DNA of 64,000 bases from Candidatus Thermofonsia Clade 1 bacterium (GTDB lineage Bacteria > Chloroflexota > Anaerolineae > Aggregatilineales > UBA2796), in contig PGTK01000001.1 of the NCBI GenBank assembly GCA_002794705.1, positions 62,001-126,000 on the forward strand, given 5' to 3'. Below, piece after piece: positions 54,641 through 63,785 of this stretch. The position numbers were made by a program, and so were the translations under genes. How positions within the stretch are numbered: the first letter of the stretch is position 1; each line of letters begins with the position of its first letter. The notes below the pieces were generated by a model. The model worked only from the letters and a program-made list of their open reading frames with translations, did not search any database and had not been told where the DNA came from.

Positions 54641-55045
54641 GTGCCACGCTGGATCGGCTTGGTCATTGGCGCGCTGAGTCTGTTTAACGGGCTAGGCGCG
54701 CTGCACGTCCTGACCGCCCTGCCGACTCTGCGCGAGTTGCCCATTGGGATGCCGTTAGTAGTCCTGCTGGGCGTCCCACTGGCGTGGTGTGCCGTGTTTG
54801 CTGTGCTTGGCATCGGTCTGCTCTTGAAGAGGCGGCTTGCTGCTCGCTTATTTGCGCCGTTGCTCACGGCTTATGCGCTTTCGCGCTTAGGCATGGCGTT
54901 TTTTGCCCAAAGTGACTACGATCAAGGGCGACTTGGCGCGCAAATCGTGCTGACCGCGCTGTGGATCGGCGCGGCGTGGTGGTATGCCCGCTGGAGTGCG
55001 CATCGCATTGCCAACAAAGAGACCTCCCATGCAGCTGACCGCTAG
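54641..55045 (+). CDS. Small membrane protein
   Basis: A 134-residue protein with four predicted membrane helices (about 4-25, 37-60, 66-88 and 100-118) and a short basic C-terminus. The GTG start follows the previous stop by two bases, and its last 17 bases overlap the next gene, so it is probably the middle cistron of a three-gene unit. I recognise no family. The function is unknown. Confidence 0.6.
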   Translation: MPRWIGLVIGALSLFNGLGALHVLTALPTLRELPIGMPLVVLLGVPLAWCAVFAVLGIGLLLKRRLAARLFAPLLTAYALSRLGMAFFAQSDYDQGRLGAQIVLTALWIGAAWWYARWSAHRIANKETSHAADR

Positions 55046-56126
55046 ACATTTAGAGAACATCAAGCGTTTCATCCCGATTTTTCGCTATCACCTTGATCAT
55101 GCCGAGCAGAATGAAGAGTTGCTTGAACGCTCAGCCCGTCAGAGGCTCTTTGGGCAACTGCTCGCGCCTGAGGCGCTGCGCAACATGACCGAGCTGGAGC
55201 TAGGGCAAGTGATCGGTTCACTGTGGGCAAGCCGCCAATGGGCAAACAAGGGCTATCTGATTGAAAAGCTGATCGCGGCGAACAGCCTGCCTGCTCTGCG
55301 CAAGCATTTGCATGACCTGCTTTGGGGCGCTGACTCAGTTGGGCGACGCTACGATGCGTTTCGGCGCGCCATCAAGGGGCTAGGCACTGCCTCCATCACA
55401 GAGTTGCTGGCATTTGTGCATCCTGAGCAGTGCGGCATTTGGAACGATAAGGCGCGCCGTGCGCTCGATATTCTCGGTCTGCGGGATATTTTGCCGATCA
55501 CGCACAAGCGGCAAATCAGCGGCGATGAATATGAGCGTTTCAACGCGTTGCTCAAGCAACTGCAGGTCACGCTGACTCAGCTTGATCTAACTGACCTCGA
55601 TTACCCCATGCTGGATTACTTCCTCTACATTGTCTGGGAGACTGGCGGCGCCGAGCTGCCGCCTATCGCGCCGTCAGGCACCCCGCCTGAGGCTGAGGAC
55701 TTCGATCATGACGAAGTGGTTGAAAATTTGCTCGATATTGGGCAATGGCTCGGTTTTTCAGCCGAGAAGGAGAAGTTGGTGGCGCGTGGCGCCAAGGTGG
55801 ATGCAGTCTGGCAGGCGCGCATTGCCAACTTGGGCGTAGTGACCTACGTTTTTGAGGTGCAGCGGCGCGGATCGCTCGATTCGCTCATTCTGAACTTGCA
55901 ACGCGCTCAAAATAATCCGACTGTGCAGCGTCTGATCGTCGTGGCAAATACCGACTCGCTTGAGCGCATTCGGCATGAGATCGCTACCCTGCCAGAGAGC
56001 TTCCGCAAGCTGGTCAGTTTCATGGAGGTGAAAGCCGTGCAGCGCGCCGTAGAGCTGATCGGCGAATTGGCGGAGATCATCGGGCGGCTTGAGCTGGTGC
56101 GCAGCGAATTTGACGTGCGCCCGTAA
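55029..56126 (+). CDS. Unknown protein with HhH-like and candidate PD-(D/E)XK segments
   Basis: A 365-residue protein. Residues 115-150 (FRRAIKGLGTASITELLAF, then IWNDKARRALDILG) look like a helix-hairpin-helix / DNA-glycosylase-type helical segment. The C-terminal part has a helix ending GFSAEKEKL, then AKVDAVWQARIANLGVVTYV and FEVQRRGSLDSLI. Asp258 and Glu276-x-Gln278 sit at the spacing expected of a D...(E)xK/Q nuclease core of the Mrr type. So a DNA-binding or DNA-cleaving role is plausible, but it is inferred from pattern alone. The ATG at 55029 has AAAGAGACC upstream and overlaps the preceding gene. Confidence 0.6.
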   Translation: MQLTARHLENIKRFIPIFRYHLDHAEQNEELLERSARQRLFGQLLAPEALRNMTELELGQVIGSLWASRQWANKGYLIEKLIAANSLPALRKHLHDLLWGADSVGRRYDAFRRAIKGLGTASITELLAFVHPEQCGIWNDKARRALDILGLRDILPITHKRQISGDEYERFNALLKQLQVTLTQLDLTDLDYPMLDYFLYIVWETGGAELPPIAPSGTPPEAEDFDHDEVVENLLDIGQWLGFSAEKEKLVARGAKVDAVWQARIANLGVVTYVFEVQRRGSLDSLILNLQRAQNNPTVQRLIVVANTDSLERIRHEIATLPESFRKLVSFMEVKAVQRAVELIGELAEIIGRLELVRSEFDVRP

Positions 56127-56136
56127 GTCCCTTTGG

Positions 56137-56754
56137 CTATAAGCCGGGCAGACGCGGCAAATTGCGCAGTGCCGTCGCCACGAATTGCTGGCGATGCTGC
56201 GGACTAATGCCATATTTCCGCAGCGCAGCAAGATGCTCAGCTGTGCCATAGCCACGGTTGTGATCCCAGCCGTAATGTGGATACTGTGCGTGTAAATCTG
56301 TCATGATCTGGTCGCGCTTGACCTTTGCCACAATAGAGGCGGCTGCCACAGCCTCAAACTGCTCATCAGCGCGTATGATGCAGCGCACTCGCGGCGCTTT
56401 CCTGCCCAGATTGCTCAGCTTGAGGTTGCCATCTACGATATATTGTGCCGCCTCAAAGGGACGCCAAATGAGCGCCTCAAAAATGCTGCGATTTGCCCAA
56501 CCGATGCCGTTCGCGTTGATATCAGGGACGTAAATCACGTCAATCTCAACGCGGACTGCCCACTCGTAGATGTAACGAATCGCCTCAGCGCGCTGTTTAG
56601 CGGTCATCTGCTTAGAGTCGCGGAAGGGCAGATTGGGAAATTTCTCAGTCAAGCGGAAATCGGGCGGAAAAGCGACCATTGCCGCCACCAACGGACCTGC
56701 CAAGGCGCCGCGCCCCGCCTCATCCAAGCCGCAAACGACCAGCGGCTCGCTCAT
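56137..56754 (-). CDS. rnhB: Ribonuclease HII
   Basis: Removes the RNA strand, including single ribonucleotides, from DNA:RNA hybrids. The 205-residue protein has CGLDEAGRGALAGP (Asp and Glu ligands), RDSKQMTAKQR, YIVDGNLKL (third acidic ligand) and AAASIVAKVKRDQIM, then GYGTAEHL. All catalytic residues are present. It overlaps the REC-GAF-cyclase gene by ATGA, so the two are coupled. Confidence 0.97.
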   Translation of the reverse strand: MSEPLVVCGLDEAGRGALAGPLVAAMVAFPPDFRLTEKFPNLPFRDSKQMTAKQRAEAIRYIYEWAVRVEIDVIYVPDINANGIGWANRSIFEALIWRPFEAAQYIVDGNLKLSNLGRKAPRVRCIIRADEQFEAVAAASIVAKVKRDQIMTDLHAQYPHYGWDHNRGYGTAEHLAALRKYGISPQHRQQFVATALRNLPRLPGL

Positions 56755-58310
56755 AGCAGTTTTTGCACCTCATACACAACGATTGAGCTACGCCGATTGC
56801 GCAACTGCACCTCGCCGAGTCTGCGGGCGGCGACGCGATTGCCCAATTGCGCTAGGGCGCTCTCTTCAATCAGGATTTGCCCCGCTCGTGCGCTCTCCTG
56901 CAGGCGCGAGGCGATGTTGACAGGCTCACCCACAGCGGCGTAGTGAGCGGTCTGTAGCGCGCCAATTGTACCGACCAGCGCCTCGCCACGCGCCAAACCT
57001 ACGGCAAAGGCAAGCGACTCAGCGCCGTGCTGTGCGCCGAAGTGTGCTGCTGCTGTCTGCAAATCAAGGGCAGCTTGCACAGCGCGCCACAGATGATCGG
57101 GCTGATCGTGAGGCGCATTAAAAAATGCCATTAGTGCGTCGCCGCCTGCCTTATCAAGAGTCGCACCGTGCTTGCTGAACGTCTCAGCGGCAAGCGAGAG
57201 GTAGGCATTCAGCAACTGGAGCGCCTGCTCAGGCGACTGCTGCTCTGCATAGACCGTGAAGCCGCGCAAATCTGCCACTAGCACGCTAATCTCGCGCCGT
57301 GCAGCGCTGTTTGCAGCTATGGGTTGCCCAATGCGCCCAATCGCGCTTGGCACAGCAATGGACGCCGCCTTATGCGCCTTGAGCGCCTCTAGCGCCTGAT
57401 AGTTGCGCGCATTTTCAATGGCGATGGCGGCATAATCGCCCAGTGCAGAGAGCAGCGCAGCGTCATTATCGGTGAATTGACGGGCGTTAGGTGTCACGTT
57501 TTCTACGTTCAGCACGCCAATAACTGTGTTGCCGATCAGCAATGGCACGTAGAGCGTGGCACAGGGCGCATTCGGATTAGCCTGTCTGATCGGCTCAAGC
57601 TGTTGTGCGTTCAACACAATCGGGCGCGCCGTGCTGACAGCACGTTCAGCAATGCGATCTTGGACAACTTGGGCAATGCTCTGCGCGCTCGGATCAGTGC
57701 GCAACTTGACTGTACGCAGGACAAGCGCGTTGTTTTCAACCAAAAGCAGGCGCGCCTGCTCAGCGTTGGTCAAGCTGATAGCGGCATCCACAATGCGCAC
57801 AAGCAGCTGTTGTAGGTCCAGCAGCGCCGCTACGCTCTTGCCTATGCTGTAGAGTGTGTTCAGCTCCTTGATGCGCGTATGCAACTCACGATTAGCGTTC
57901 ATCAGACGGGCTGTAAGCGCCTCTTTATCGCGGCGTAGGCGCACTTCGGCAAGGCTGCGCTCAATGGCGTTCAGCATTTCTTCGGCTGTATAGGGCTTTT
58001 TGAGGTAATCGCGCACGCCCATGCGGAAGACCTCTACAGCGATATCCTCAGAGCCGTGAAAGGTCATCAAAATGACGGGGATATCAAGGCGTTCGCGCTG
58101 AAGTGCCTCCAGCACGCCTAAGCCGTCTAGGCGCGGCATTTGCAGATCAAGCAGGATAAGATCAGGCGGGTCGCGGCGTACGATTTCAAGGCATTCAATG
58201 CCGTCTCGCGCCTCTTGCACCCGATATTCGTTCGGCTGCAAGATGTACTTGATGATGAATTCGCGATTTTCACGTCCGTCGTCTACGACGAGAATGCGTT
58301 CGTGTGCCAC
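56751..58310 (-). CDS. Response regulator with GAF and class III nucleotidyl cyclase domains
   Basis: A 519-residue signalling protein. The receiver domain (1-120) has ILVVDD, LILLDLQMPRLDG (phosphoacceptor), LMTFHG and KKPY. A coiled coil (about 125-160) and a GAF domain (about 165-310) follow. The C-terminal cyclase (about 335-500) has the metal aspartates in VADLRGFT and GGDALMAFF, the purine-contacting Lys in LDKAGGD, and Asn and Arg in GEPVNIASRL. The site usually occupied by Asp/Thr before VN reads GEP, so adenylate versus guanylate cannot be decided. All catalytic positions appear usable. No partner kinase is in the window. It is upstream of and coupled to rnhB. Confidence 0.93.
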   Translation of the reverse strand: MAHERILVVDDGRENREFIIKYILQPNEYRVQEARDGIECLEIVRRDPPDLILLDLQMPRLDGLGVLEALQRERLDIPVILMTFHGSEDIAVEVFRMGVRDYLKKPYTAEEMLNAIERSLAEVRLRRDKEALTARLMNANRELHTRIKELNTLYSIGKSVAALLDLQQLLVRIVDAAISLTNAEQARLLLVENNALVLRTVKLRTDPSAQSIAQVVQDRIAERAVSTARPIVLNAQQLEPIRQANPNAPCATLYVPLLIGNTVIGVLNVENVTPNARQFTDNDAALLSALGDYAAIAIENARNYQALEALKAHKAASIAVPSAIGRIGQPIAANSAARREISVLVADLRGFTVYAEQQSPEQALQLLNAYLSLAAETFSKHGATLDKAGGDALMAFFNAPHDQPDHLWRAVQAALDLQTAAAHFGAQHGAESLAFAVGLARGEALVGTIGALQTAHYAAVGEPVNIASRLQESARAGQILIEESALAQLGNRVAARRLGEVQLRNRRSSIVVYEVQKLL

Positions 58311-58448
58311 GTCACGCCCTCTGTGCGCTCAGTGAGATTGCCATTCAATAAGACCGTCATCATGAGCAGTGTGCACTGGATGCGGCAAGCCCGCGTTGTT
58401 CACGCTGCTTGTGAGAGTATACCACTAGAAAAATTTCTCAAAAAATGA

Positions 58449-58454
58449 TATGAT
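58449..58454 (+). promoter_or_regulatory. -10 element upstream of the SufR-like gene
   Basis: TATGAT lies 35 bases before the ATG, in an AT-rich stretch (58430-58460) that also holds the short palindrome GAAAAATTTC. SufR-type regulators are often autoregulated, so this is where an operator would be expected. Confidence 0.4.
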
Positions 58455-58488
58455 CAAATCGAGCAAGGCGAGTTTTTAGGGTTGGCTT

Positions 58489-59151
58489 ATGCAACAGACA
58501 CGCCAACATATCCTTGAGATTTTGCGCGAGCGCGGCGAGGCAACGGTTGATGAGTTAGTCAAGGCGCTGCACACGCGCATTCGGCACAAGATCACGGGCG
58601 TCACTGTGCGCCACCACCTTGATATTCTGCGCAGCGAGGAGCTTGTCACTGAGCCGAAAGTCCGTCGGAGCGGCGCACCCGGCAGACCGCAATATGTCTA
58701 TGCCCTGACCGAAAAAGGGCGTGCGCAGTTCCCCAACAACTACCATCATCTAATGCAACATCTGCTGCAGCAGCTCAAAATGCGCCTCGACTCCTCACAA
58801 GTGAACGTGATCTTGGAAGGCGTGGCTGACCAAATGGTAATGGAAGCAGGCTTATCTGATCCCGCGTTGAACGGCATTCCGATGACGGCGCGTCTCGATC
58901 ACATTGTGGACCACTTGAATGCGCACGGCTATGAGGCAAGCTGGGAGAGCGCCTCTGAGGGCTACATCCTGCGCACGCGCAACTGTCCCTATCACCACCT
59001 GACGGCGGAGCATAACGAGCTATGCGCAATGGATATGCGCTTGATCAGCGGCTTGCTGGGCGTTGTGCCGCGCAGCTTGGGCCGAATCTCTGAAGCGGAT
59101 GATAGCTGTGCTTATCTGATTCCCGTGCCACAGCAAGTCACTCACAGCTAG
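58489..59151 (+). CDS. SufR-like iron-sulfur transcriptional regulator
   Basis: A 220-residue DeoR/ArsR-type winged-helix protein. The DNA-binding domain covers about residues 1-80 (ILEILRERGEATVDELVKAL; VTVRHHLDILRSEELV; GRPQYVYALTEKG). The C-terminal part has Cys166, Cys179 and Cys207. The CX12C spacing and the third Cys near the end match the cluster motif of cyanobacterial SufR, in which three cysteines are essential. It probably binds a 4Fe-4S cluster and senses iron or oxidative stress, but no suf genes are in the window, so the target is not shown. The GT4 run begins 15 bases downstream. Confidence 0.85.
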   Translation: MQQTRQHILEILRERGEATVDELVKALHTRIRHKITGVTVRHHLDILRSEELVTEPKVRRSGAPGRPQYVYALTEKGRAQFPNNYHHLMQHLLQQLKMRLDSSQVNVILEGVADQMVMEAGLSDPALNGIPMTARLDHIVDHLNAHGYEASWESASEGYILRTRNCPYHHLTAEHNELCAMDMRLISGLLGVVPRSLGRISEADDSCAYLIPVPQQVTHS

Positions 59152-59166
59152 GCGCGTACACTGGAT

Positions 59167-60324
59167 ATGCGCGTCCTGATCGCCACAGGCATTTTTCATC
59201 CCGACTCCGGCGGACCAGCGACTTACTTGCACGGTCTGCTACCTGCTTTGCAAGAGCGCGGCTATACTTTTCACGTCTTGACCTATGGCGACGCGCCCTG
59301 TGAAGGCTACGGCTACCCTGTAGAGCGCATTTCGTTCAAGCAGAGCGCTCTGCGCCGCCGCTACCTCTACGCACAGCGCTACGCTGAGCTTGCTGCGCAG
59401 TCTGACCTCATCTACGTAAACATGCTCGGCTTGCCGCGCCCCAAAGTTAGCAAGCCACTTGCGCTCAAGATCGTGGGCGACTACGCTTGGGAGCGCGCCT
59501 TGATCAAGGGCTGGATCGCGCCTGAGACCGACCTTGACGCCTTTCAGAGTCGCCGCGATTTGCCGCATGTAGCGTGGTTCAAGGCGCGCCGTGCGCGTGA
59601 GGCACGCCAAGCCGATACCATCCTCGTGCCAAGCCAGCATTTGCGCCGTCTGGTCAGCGGCTGGGGCGTGCCGCCTGAGCGAATCCAAGTGATCTACAAC
59701 GCCCTTGAGCCGACTCTACACACGCCCAATCTCTCGCAGGCAGAGGCGCGGGCGGCGCTCCATTGGCAGGCAGAGGGGCGCTATCTGCTCACGGTTGGGC
59801 GGCTGATCGCGCTCAAGGGCGTGCAGTATCTGATCCAAGCCCTAGATGCCGTGCCCGATGTCCAGCTGATCGTGGCAGGCGACGGCGAGTTCTTGCCACA
59901 GTTGCGCGCCTTGGTCGAGTCGTGCGGCGTTGCGGGGCGTGTGCGCTTTCTGGGCAAGGTGCCTCACGCTCAAATCCCGCTGCTGATGCGCGCCGCCGAT
60001 TACGTCGCGCTCTATTCCAGCACAGAAGGACTCTCCCACACGCTCTTAGAGGCGCTGCACGTCGGCACGCCCGTGATTGCCAGTGCGCGTGGCGGCAATC
60101 CAGAGGTGGTGAGGCACGGTGTGAACGGTCTGCTTGTGCCGCATCCCGATCTCGCTGCGTTGCGCACGGCATTACAACACGCCTTCAGCGCGGGCGTGCG
60201 CGATCAGCTGGCTGCTCAGACTGCTCTTGGCTTAGAGCGCTTTGCGTGGCAAACTATGCTCGATCAAACTGACCGCGCCTTGCGCGCCCTGCTCGAAAAG
60301 GCAGATGTTCCTTCAAGCGGCTGA
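59167..60324 (+). CDS. Glycosyltransferase family 4 protein (1)
   Basis: A 385-residue GT-B retaining glycosyltransferase. The N-terminus RVLIATGIFHPDSGGPATYL is the usual acceptor-domain start, and the C-terminal nucleotide-sugar domain shows LLTVGRLIALKGVQYLIQAL and SSTEGLSHTLLEALHVGTPV (the EX7E motif). It is the first of four overlapping or adjacent GT4 genes. Their likely joint product is a cell-surface polysaccharide or glycolipid; specificities are not readable. Confidence 0.92.
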   Translation: MRVLIATGIFHPDSGGPATYLHGLLPALQERGYTFHVLTYGDAPCEGYGYPVERISFKQSALRRRYLYAQRYAELAAQSDLIYVNMLGLPRPKVSKPLALKIVGDYAWERALIKGWIAPETDLDAFQSRRDLPHVAWFKARRAREARQADTILVPSQHLRRLVSGWGVPPERIQVIYNALEPTLHTPNLSQAEARAALHWQAEGRYLLTVGRLIALKGVQYLIQALDAVPDVQLIVAGDGEFLPQLRALVESCGVAGRVRFLGKVPHAQIPLLMRAADYVALYSSTEGLSHTLLEALHVGTPVIASARGGNPEVVRHGVNGLLVPHPDLAALRTALQHAFSAGVRDQLAAQTALGLERFAWQTMLDQTDRALRALLEKADVPSSG

Positions 60325-60367
60325 CTGGCGCCCTGAGCGCGGACTTCGCAACCCCATAGGAAGCCTG

Positions 60368-61540
60368 ATGCACGTCTTGATGATCGGCACAGATACCACG
60401 CTGCTCACGGGCAGCATTGATAACACCTTAGCGCGCCATGAAGATTACGCCCTACGCGCCAATGGACAGATCAGCGTTGTGTTGTGTAATCGCAGGCAGT
60501 CTGAGCGCCCACTGACGCCTTACCGCTCCGAGCGCTTGCTGGTTCAGCCGACGGAGTCGCGTGGCTACGCCGACTACCTCCCCGCAGGCGTACGGCTCGG
60601 CATGGCACGCCACGCCGAACAGCCCATAGACCTGATCACCTCACAAGACCCGTTCCTGACAGCGCTGATCGGCTTGCGCCTACGCGCTAGGACGCGCCGC
60701 CCGCTGATTGTGCAGGACTTCTCATGCTTTGTGAGCAGTCCGTATTTCTTGCGAGAGCGTCCGCGCAATCGTCTGCTACGCTTGATGGCGCGCTTCACCT
60801 TACCGCGTGCCGATGCTGTACGCGTGATGAACAAGCGCGAACAACTCGCCTGCATTCGCTTGGGCGTCAAGCCGAGTCGGGTGTGCGTGGCGCCGACTGT
60901 CACTTACATTCAGCCGTTTGCCGCGCCACCCGATCCTGAGCGCGTAGCGGCATGGCGCGAGCGCCTCGATCTGCCCGAAGGGACGCCCGTGGTGCTTTGG
61001 GTGGGGCGTCCTGTGCCATTTAAGAACTTGCCTGTGCTATTGCAGGCGTTCAAGCGCGTCCATAATGCTATGCCACGAGTGCGCTTGGTCATTGGCGGCG
61101 AGATGAGCGGCACAAACATCATCGGGCAAGCCGCAGCTTACGGTCTGAGCGAGGTGACGCGCTTTCCCGGCGCCATCAAGTATGATGACTTGCCGTCGCT
61201 CTACCAGCTTGCCAGCGTCTATGCGCTCTCCAGCAACTATGAAGGCTTGGGGCGCGTGCTGCTGGAGGCGGCTGCGGCGCATGTGCCACTGGTCAGCACG
61301 GCAAATGAAGGCGCCTCCGATATCATTGCGCACGGCATCACGGGCTATCTAACGCCCATCGGCGATCCTGACAAACTAGCAGAGTCGATCCTCGCCGTCT
61401 TGCAGCATCCCGTGCGGGCGCGCCAAATGGCAGACCGTGCGCACGAATATGTCATGAACAACTTCGCGCCCGAAAAACTCACAGCGCGCTGGATCGGCAT
61501 GTGGGAGCGCGTAGCACAAGGACTCACGCCATGCGAATAG
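60368..61540 (+). CDS. Glycosyltransferase family 4 protein (2)
   Basis: A 390-residue GT4 protein. It starts MHVLMIGTDTTLLTGSIDN and carries DAVRVMNKREQLACIRLGVK, VVLWVGRPVPFKNLPVLLQA and SSNYEGLGRVLLEAAAAHVP (EX7E). The ATG at 60368 is chosen because AGGAAG lies five bases upstream and the family N-terminus begins there; the open frame extends 42 codons into the preceding gene. Its 3' end overlaps the next GT4 gene by 10 bases. Confidence 0.9.
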   Translation: MHVLMIGTDTTLLTGSIDNTLARHEDYALRANGQISVVLCNRRQSERPLTPYRSERLLVQPTESRGYADYLPAGVRLGMARHAEQPIDLITSQDPFLTALIGLRLRARTRRPLIVQDFSCFVSSPYFLRERPRNRLLRLMARFTLPRADAVRVMNKREQLACIRLGVKPSRVCVAPTVTYIQPFAAPPDPERVAAWRERLDLPEGTPVVLWVGRPVPFKNLPVLLQAFKRVHNAMPRVRLVIGGEMSGTNIIGQAAAYGLSEVTRFPGAIKYDDLPSLYQLASVYALSSNYEGLGRVLLEAAAAHVPLVSTANEGASDIIAHGITGYLTPIGDPDKLAESILAVLQHPVRARQMADRAHEYVMNNFAPEKLTARWIGMWERVAQGLTPCE

Positions 61541-62580
61541 GCATGGTCACACAGCAAGCCGATCCCTCTGAGCCATTGCTGGGCTTCACAGTCGCTTGGA
61601 TCGAGGCATTGGCGAGTCGGCTTGAGGGTCTAGAGCTGATCACGCTCTCAGCGCCGCGCTGTAGGTTGCCCAGCAACGTGCGCGCCGATCACATGGGCAA
61701 GGGGAGCGGCAAATTCCGTATGGCGCTGCGCTACTGGGCAATTTTGCGCCGCCTCTTGCCGCATGTAGACGCACTGTTCTGCCATATGGTGCCGCGCTAT
61801 GCATGGTTAGCGGCACCACTAGCGCGCCTGCACGGCGTGCCGATTGTGCTGTGGTATACGCATCGGCATGTGGGCGTTGAGCTACGCGCTGCGCTTGCAC
61901 TCTCGCGGGCTGTGGCGACGGCTGACCTGAGCAGCTTCCCGTTGCGCAGTCCGAAGGTGCGCCCGCTCGGTCATGGGATTGACGCGACGCGCTTCGCACC
62001 TGATCCTGACATGCCGCTCGATTCCCCGCCCTTGATTGTCCATGTGGCGCGCCTGAGCCCGATCAAGCATCAAGAGACGCTGCTCCGCGCCTCAGCGAAG
62101 TTGAGCGCACCACACCAGATCGCGCTGATCGGCGGCGTGCCTGAGGGTCATGACGCAACGTACGCTCAGCGCCTCAAACAGCTTGCCGCCGATCTATGCA
62201 TTGCGGAGCGCGTCCATTTCACAGGCGCCTTGCCGCAGTTTGAGGTAGTGCGCTGGTATCAACGGGCGACCCTTGCCGTGAATTTGAGTCCGCAGGGACT
62301 GTTCGACAAGGCGGCATTAGAATCCATGCTGTGCGGGGTGCCGACAGTGGTCAGCAATGCGGCGTTTGATGCTCTGCTGGCAGAAGCAGCGGAGCGCCTG
62401 CGAATCAGCACGCCTGATGATGTAAACGGCTTAGCGGCGCGCCTTGAGGCACTCTTGCGCGCCGACTCAAGCGAACGTCAAGCGCTTGGGGCAGCCTTGC
62501 GCACACGGACTCGCGCCGCGCACAGTCTAGAGAGTCTTGCCGATCGGCTGATCGCACTCTTCAAGGACGTGGCAGGTTGA
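61531..62580 (+). CDS. Glycosyltransferase family 4 protein (3)
   Basis: A 349-residue GT4 protein starting MRIGMVTQQADPSEPLLGFT. The C-terminal domain shows IVHVARLSPIKHQETLLRA and the sugar-nucleotide loop NLSPQGLFDKAALESMLCG; the first Glu of EX7E is replaced (SPQGLFDKAALE), as in some subgroups. The start overlaps gene 2 by 10 bases and the stop overlaps gene 4 by four bases, so translation of the run is coupled. Confidence 0.9.
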   Translation: MRIGMVTQQADPSEPLLGFTVAWIEALASRLEGLELITLSAPRCRLPSNVRADHMGKGSGKFRMALRYWAILRRLLPHVDALFCHMVPRYAWLAAPLARLHGVPIVLWYTHRHVGVELRAALALSRAVATADLSSFPLRSPKVRPLGHGIDATRFAPDPDMPLDSPPLIVHVARLSPIKHQETLLRASAKLSAPHQIALIGGVPEGHDATYAQRLKQLAADLCIAERVHFTGALPQFEVVRWYQRATLAVNLSPQGLFDKAALESMLCGVPTVVSNAAFDALLAEAAERLRISTPDDVNGLAARLEALLRADSSERQALGAALRTRTRAAHSLESLADRLIALFKDVAG

Positions 62581-63785
62581 AACTCTTCTATCTAGCGAAC
62601 ATCCGAATGCCGACTGAGAAGGCGCACGGCTTGCAAATTGTGCAGAACTGTGCCGCCTTTGCCGAAAATGGCGCCGAAGTGACGCTCTACGTGGCGCGGC
62701 GCGTCAACACGCCTGAGTTACGCGCCGTGAAGGATATCTATGCGCATTACGGCGTGCCGCCTAACTTTGCCATACAGCGCGTGCCGTGCTTTGACCTTCT
62801 GCTGCTCGATCGGGCTGGGCAGCTGCTTTTTGCTGTGCAGTCGCTCAGCTACACGCTCGCTCTGCTGGTGCTGATGCTCTTCAAGCCCGCCGATCTGTAC
62901 TACAGCCGCGATGTCTTGACGCTCCTAGCGCTCAGCCTGATCAAGCCGCGCCGAAAATTGGTCTATGAGGCGCACAGTCTGGCGAAGTCGAGCTGGGGAG
63001 CGTGGCTACAGCGCCTCTGCGTGCGGCGAGTCGGCTTGGTGGTGGCGATCACAGGGCATTTGGCAAGGAAACTGCGTGAGCGCGGCGCAAAGTACGTCAT
63101 CATTGAACATGACGGCTACCGCGATCAGCGCTTTGCCGATCTGCCCGATCAGGAGTCGGCGCGCCGTGCGCTAGATTTGCCCCGTGAGGCGTTCATCGTA
63201 GGCTACGTGGGCAGGCTGCACACCATGAGCATGTCCAAAGGTGTGGACACGCTGATTGACGCGATTGCAGCCAGTGAGCGCCCGATCAGCCTGTGTTTGG
63301 TCGGCGGGCCGGATGAGATGGCGGCACAACTGTGCGAGCGATGGCGCGCTCACGGCTTGTCGGAGTCAGGTTTTCTGTACGCGGGGCAAGTAGCGCCCTC
63401 TGATGTGCCGCGCTACCTCGCTGCGTTCGATGTCTGTGCGCTGCCGTTGCCCTTCACAGAGCATTTTGCGTACTACGCCTCGCCCTTAAAGCTCTTTGAG
63501 TACATGCGGGCAGGCAAGGCGATCCTTGCCAGCGACTTACCTGCCATTGCTGAAGTCGTTTGCCACGAAGAGACGGCGCTGCTTGCCCCGCCTGATGATG
63601 TAGCCGCCTTCGGCATGGCGCTGATCCGTCTGTATGAGGATGAATCACTGCGCGCTCGGCTTGGTGCATCGGCACAAGCCCAGAGCACGCAGCACACATG
63701 GTCAGCGCGTGCAGCGCGCATTTTGAGCGCCGCACGCAGCCTATCTCAAGCCCCTATTGACGCACCACAAACACAGCAGCGCTGA
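62577..63785 (+). CDS. Glycosyltransferase family 4 protein (4)
   Basis: A 402-residue GT4 protein. It starts with TTG at 62577, overlapping the previous stop as TTGA, with GGCAGG close upstream; the product begins MKLFYLANIRMPTEKAHGLQ. The hydrophobic stretch LDRAGQLLFAVQSLSYTLAL suggests membrane association. The nucleotide-sugar domain shows VGYVGRLHTMSMSKGVDTLI and ASPLKLFEYMRAGKAILASD. Its last 32 bases overlap the convergent pullulanase gene. Confidence 0.9.
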   Translation: MKLFYLANIRMPTEKAHGLQIVQNCAAFAENGAEVTLYVARRVNTPELRAVKDIYAHYGVPPNFAIQRVPCFDLLLLDRAGQLLFAVQSLSYTLALLVLMLFKPADLYYSRDVLTLLALSLIKPRRKLVYEAHSLAKSSWGAWLQRLCVRRVGLVVAITGHLARKLRERGAKYVIIEHDGYRDQRFADLPDQESARRALDLPREAFIVGYVGRLHTMSMSKGVDTLIDAIAASERPISLCLVGGPDEMAAQLCERWRAHGLSESGFLYAGQVAPSDVPRYLAAFDVCALPLPFTEHFAYYASPLKLFEYMRAGKAILASDLPAIAEVVCHEETALLAPPDDVAAFGMALIRLYEDESLRARLGASAQAQSTQHTWSARAARILSAARSLSQAPIDAPQTQQR

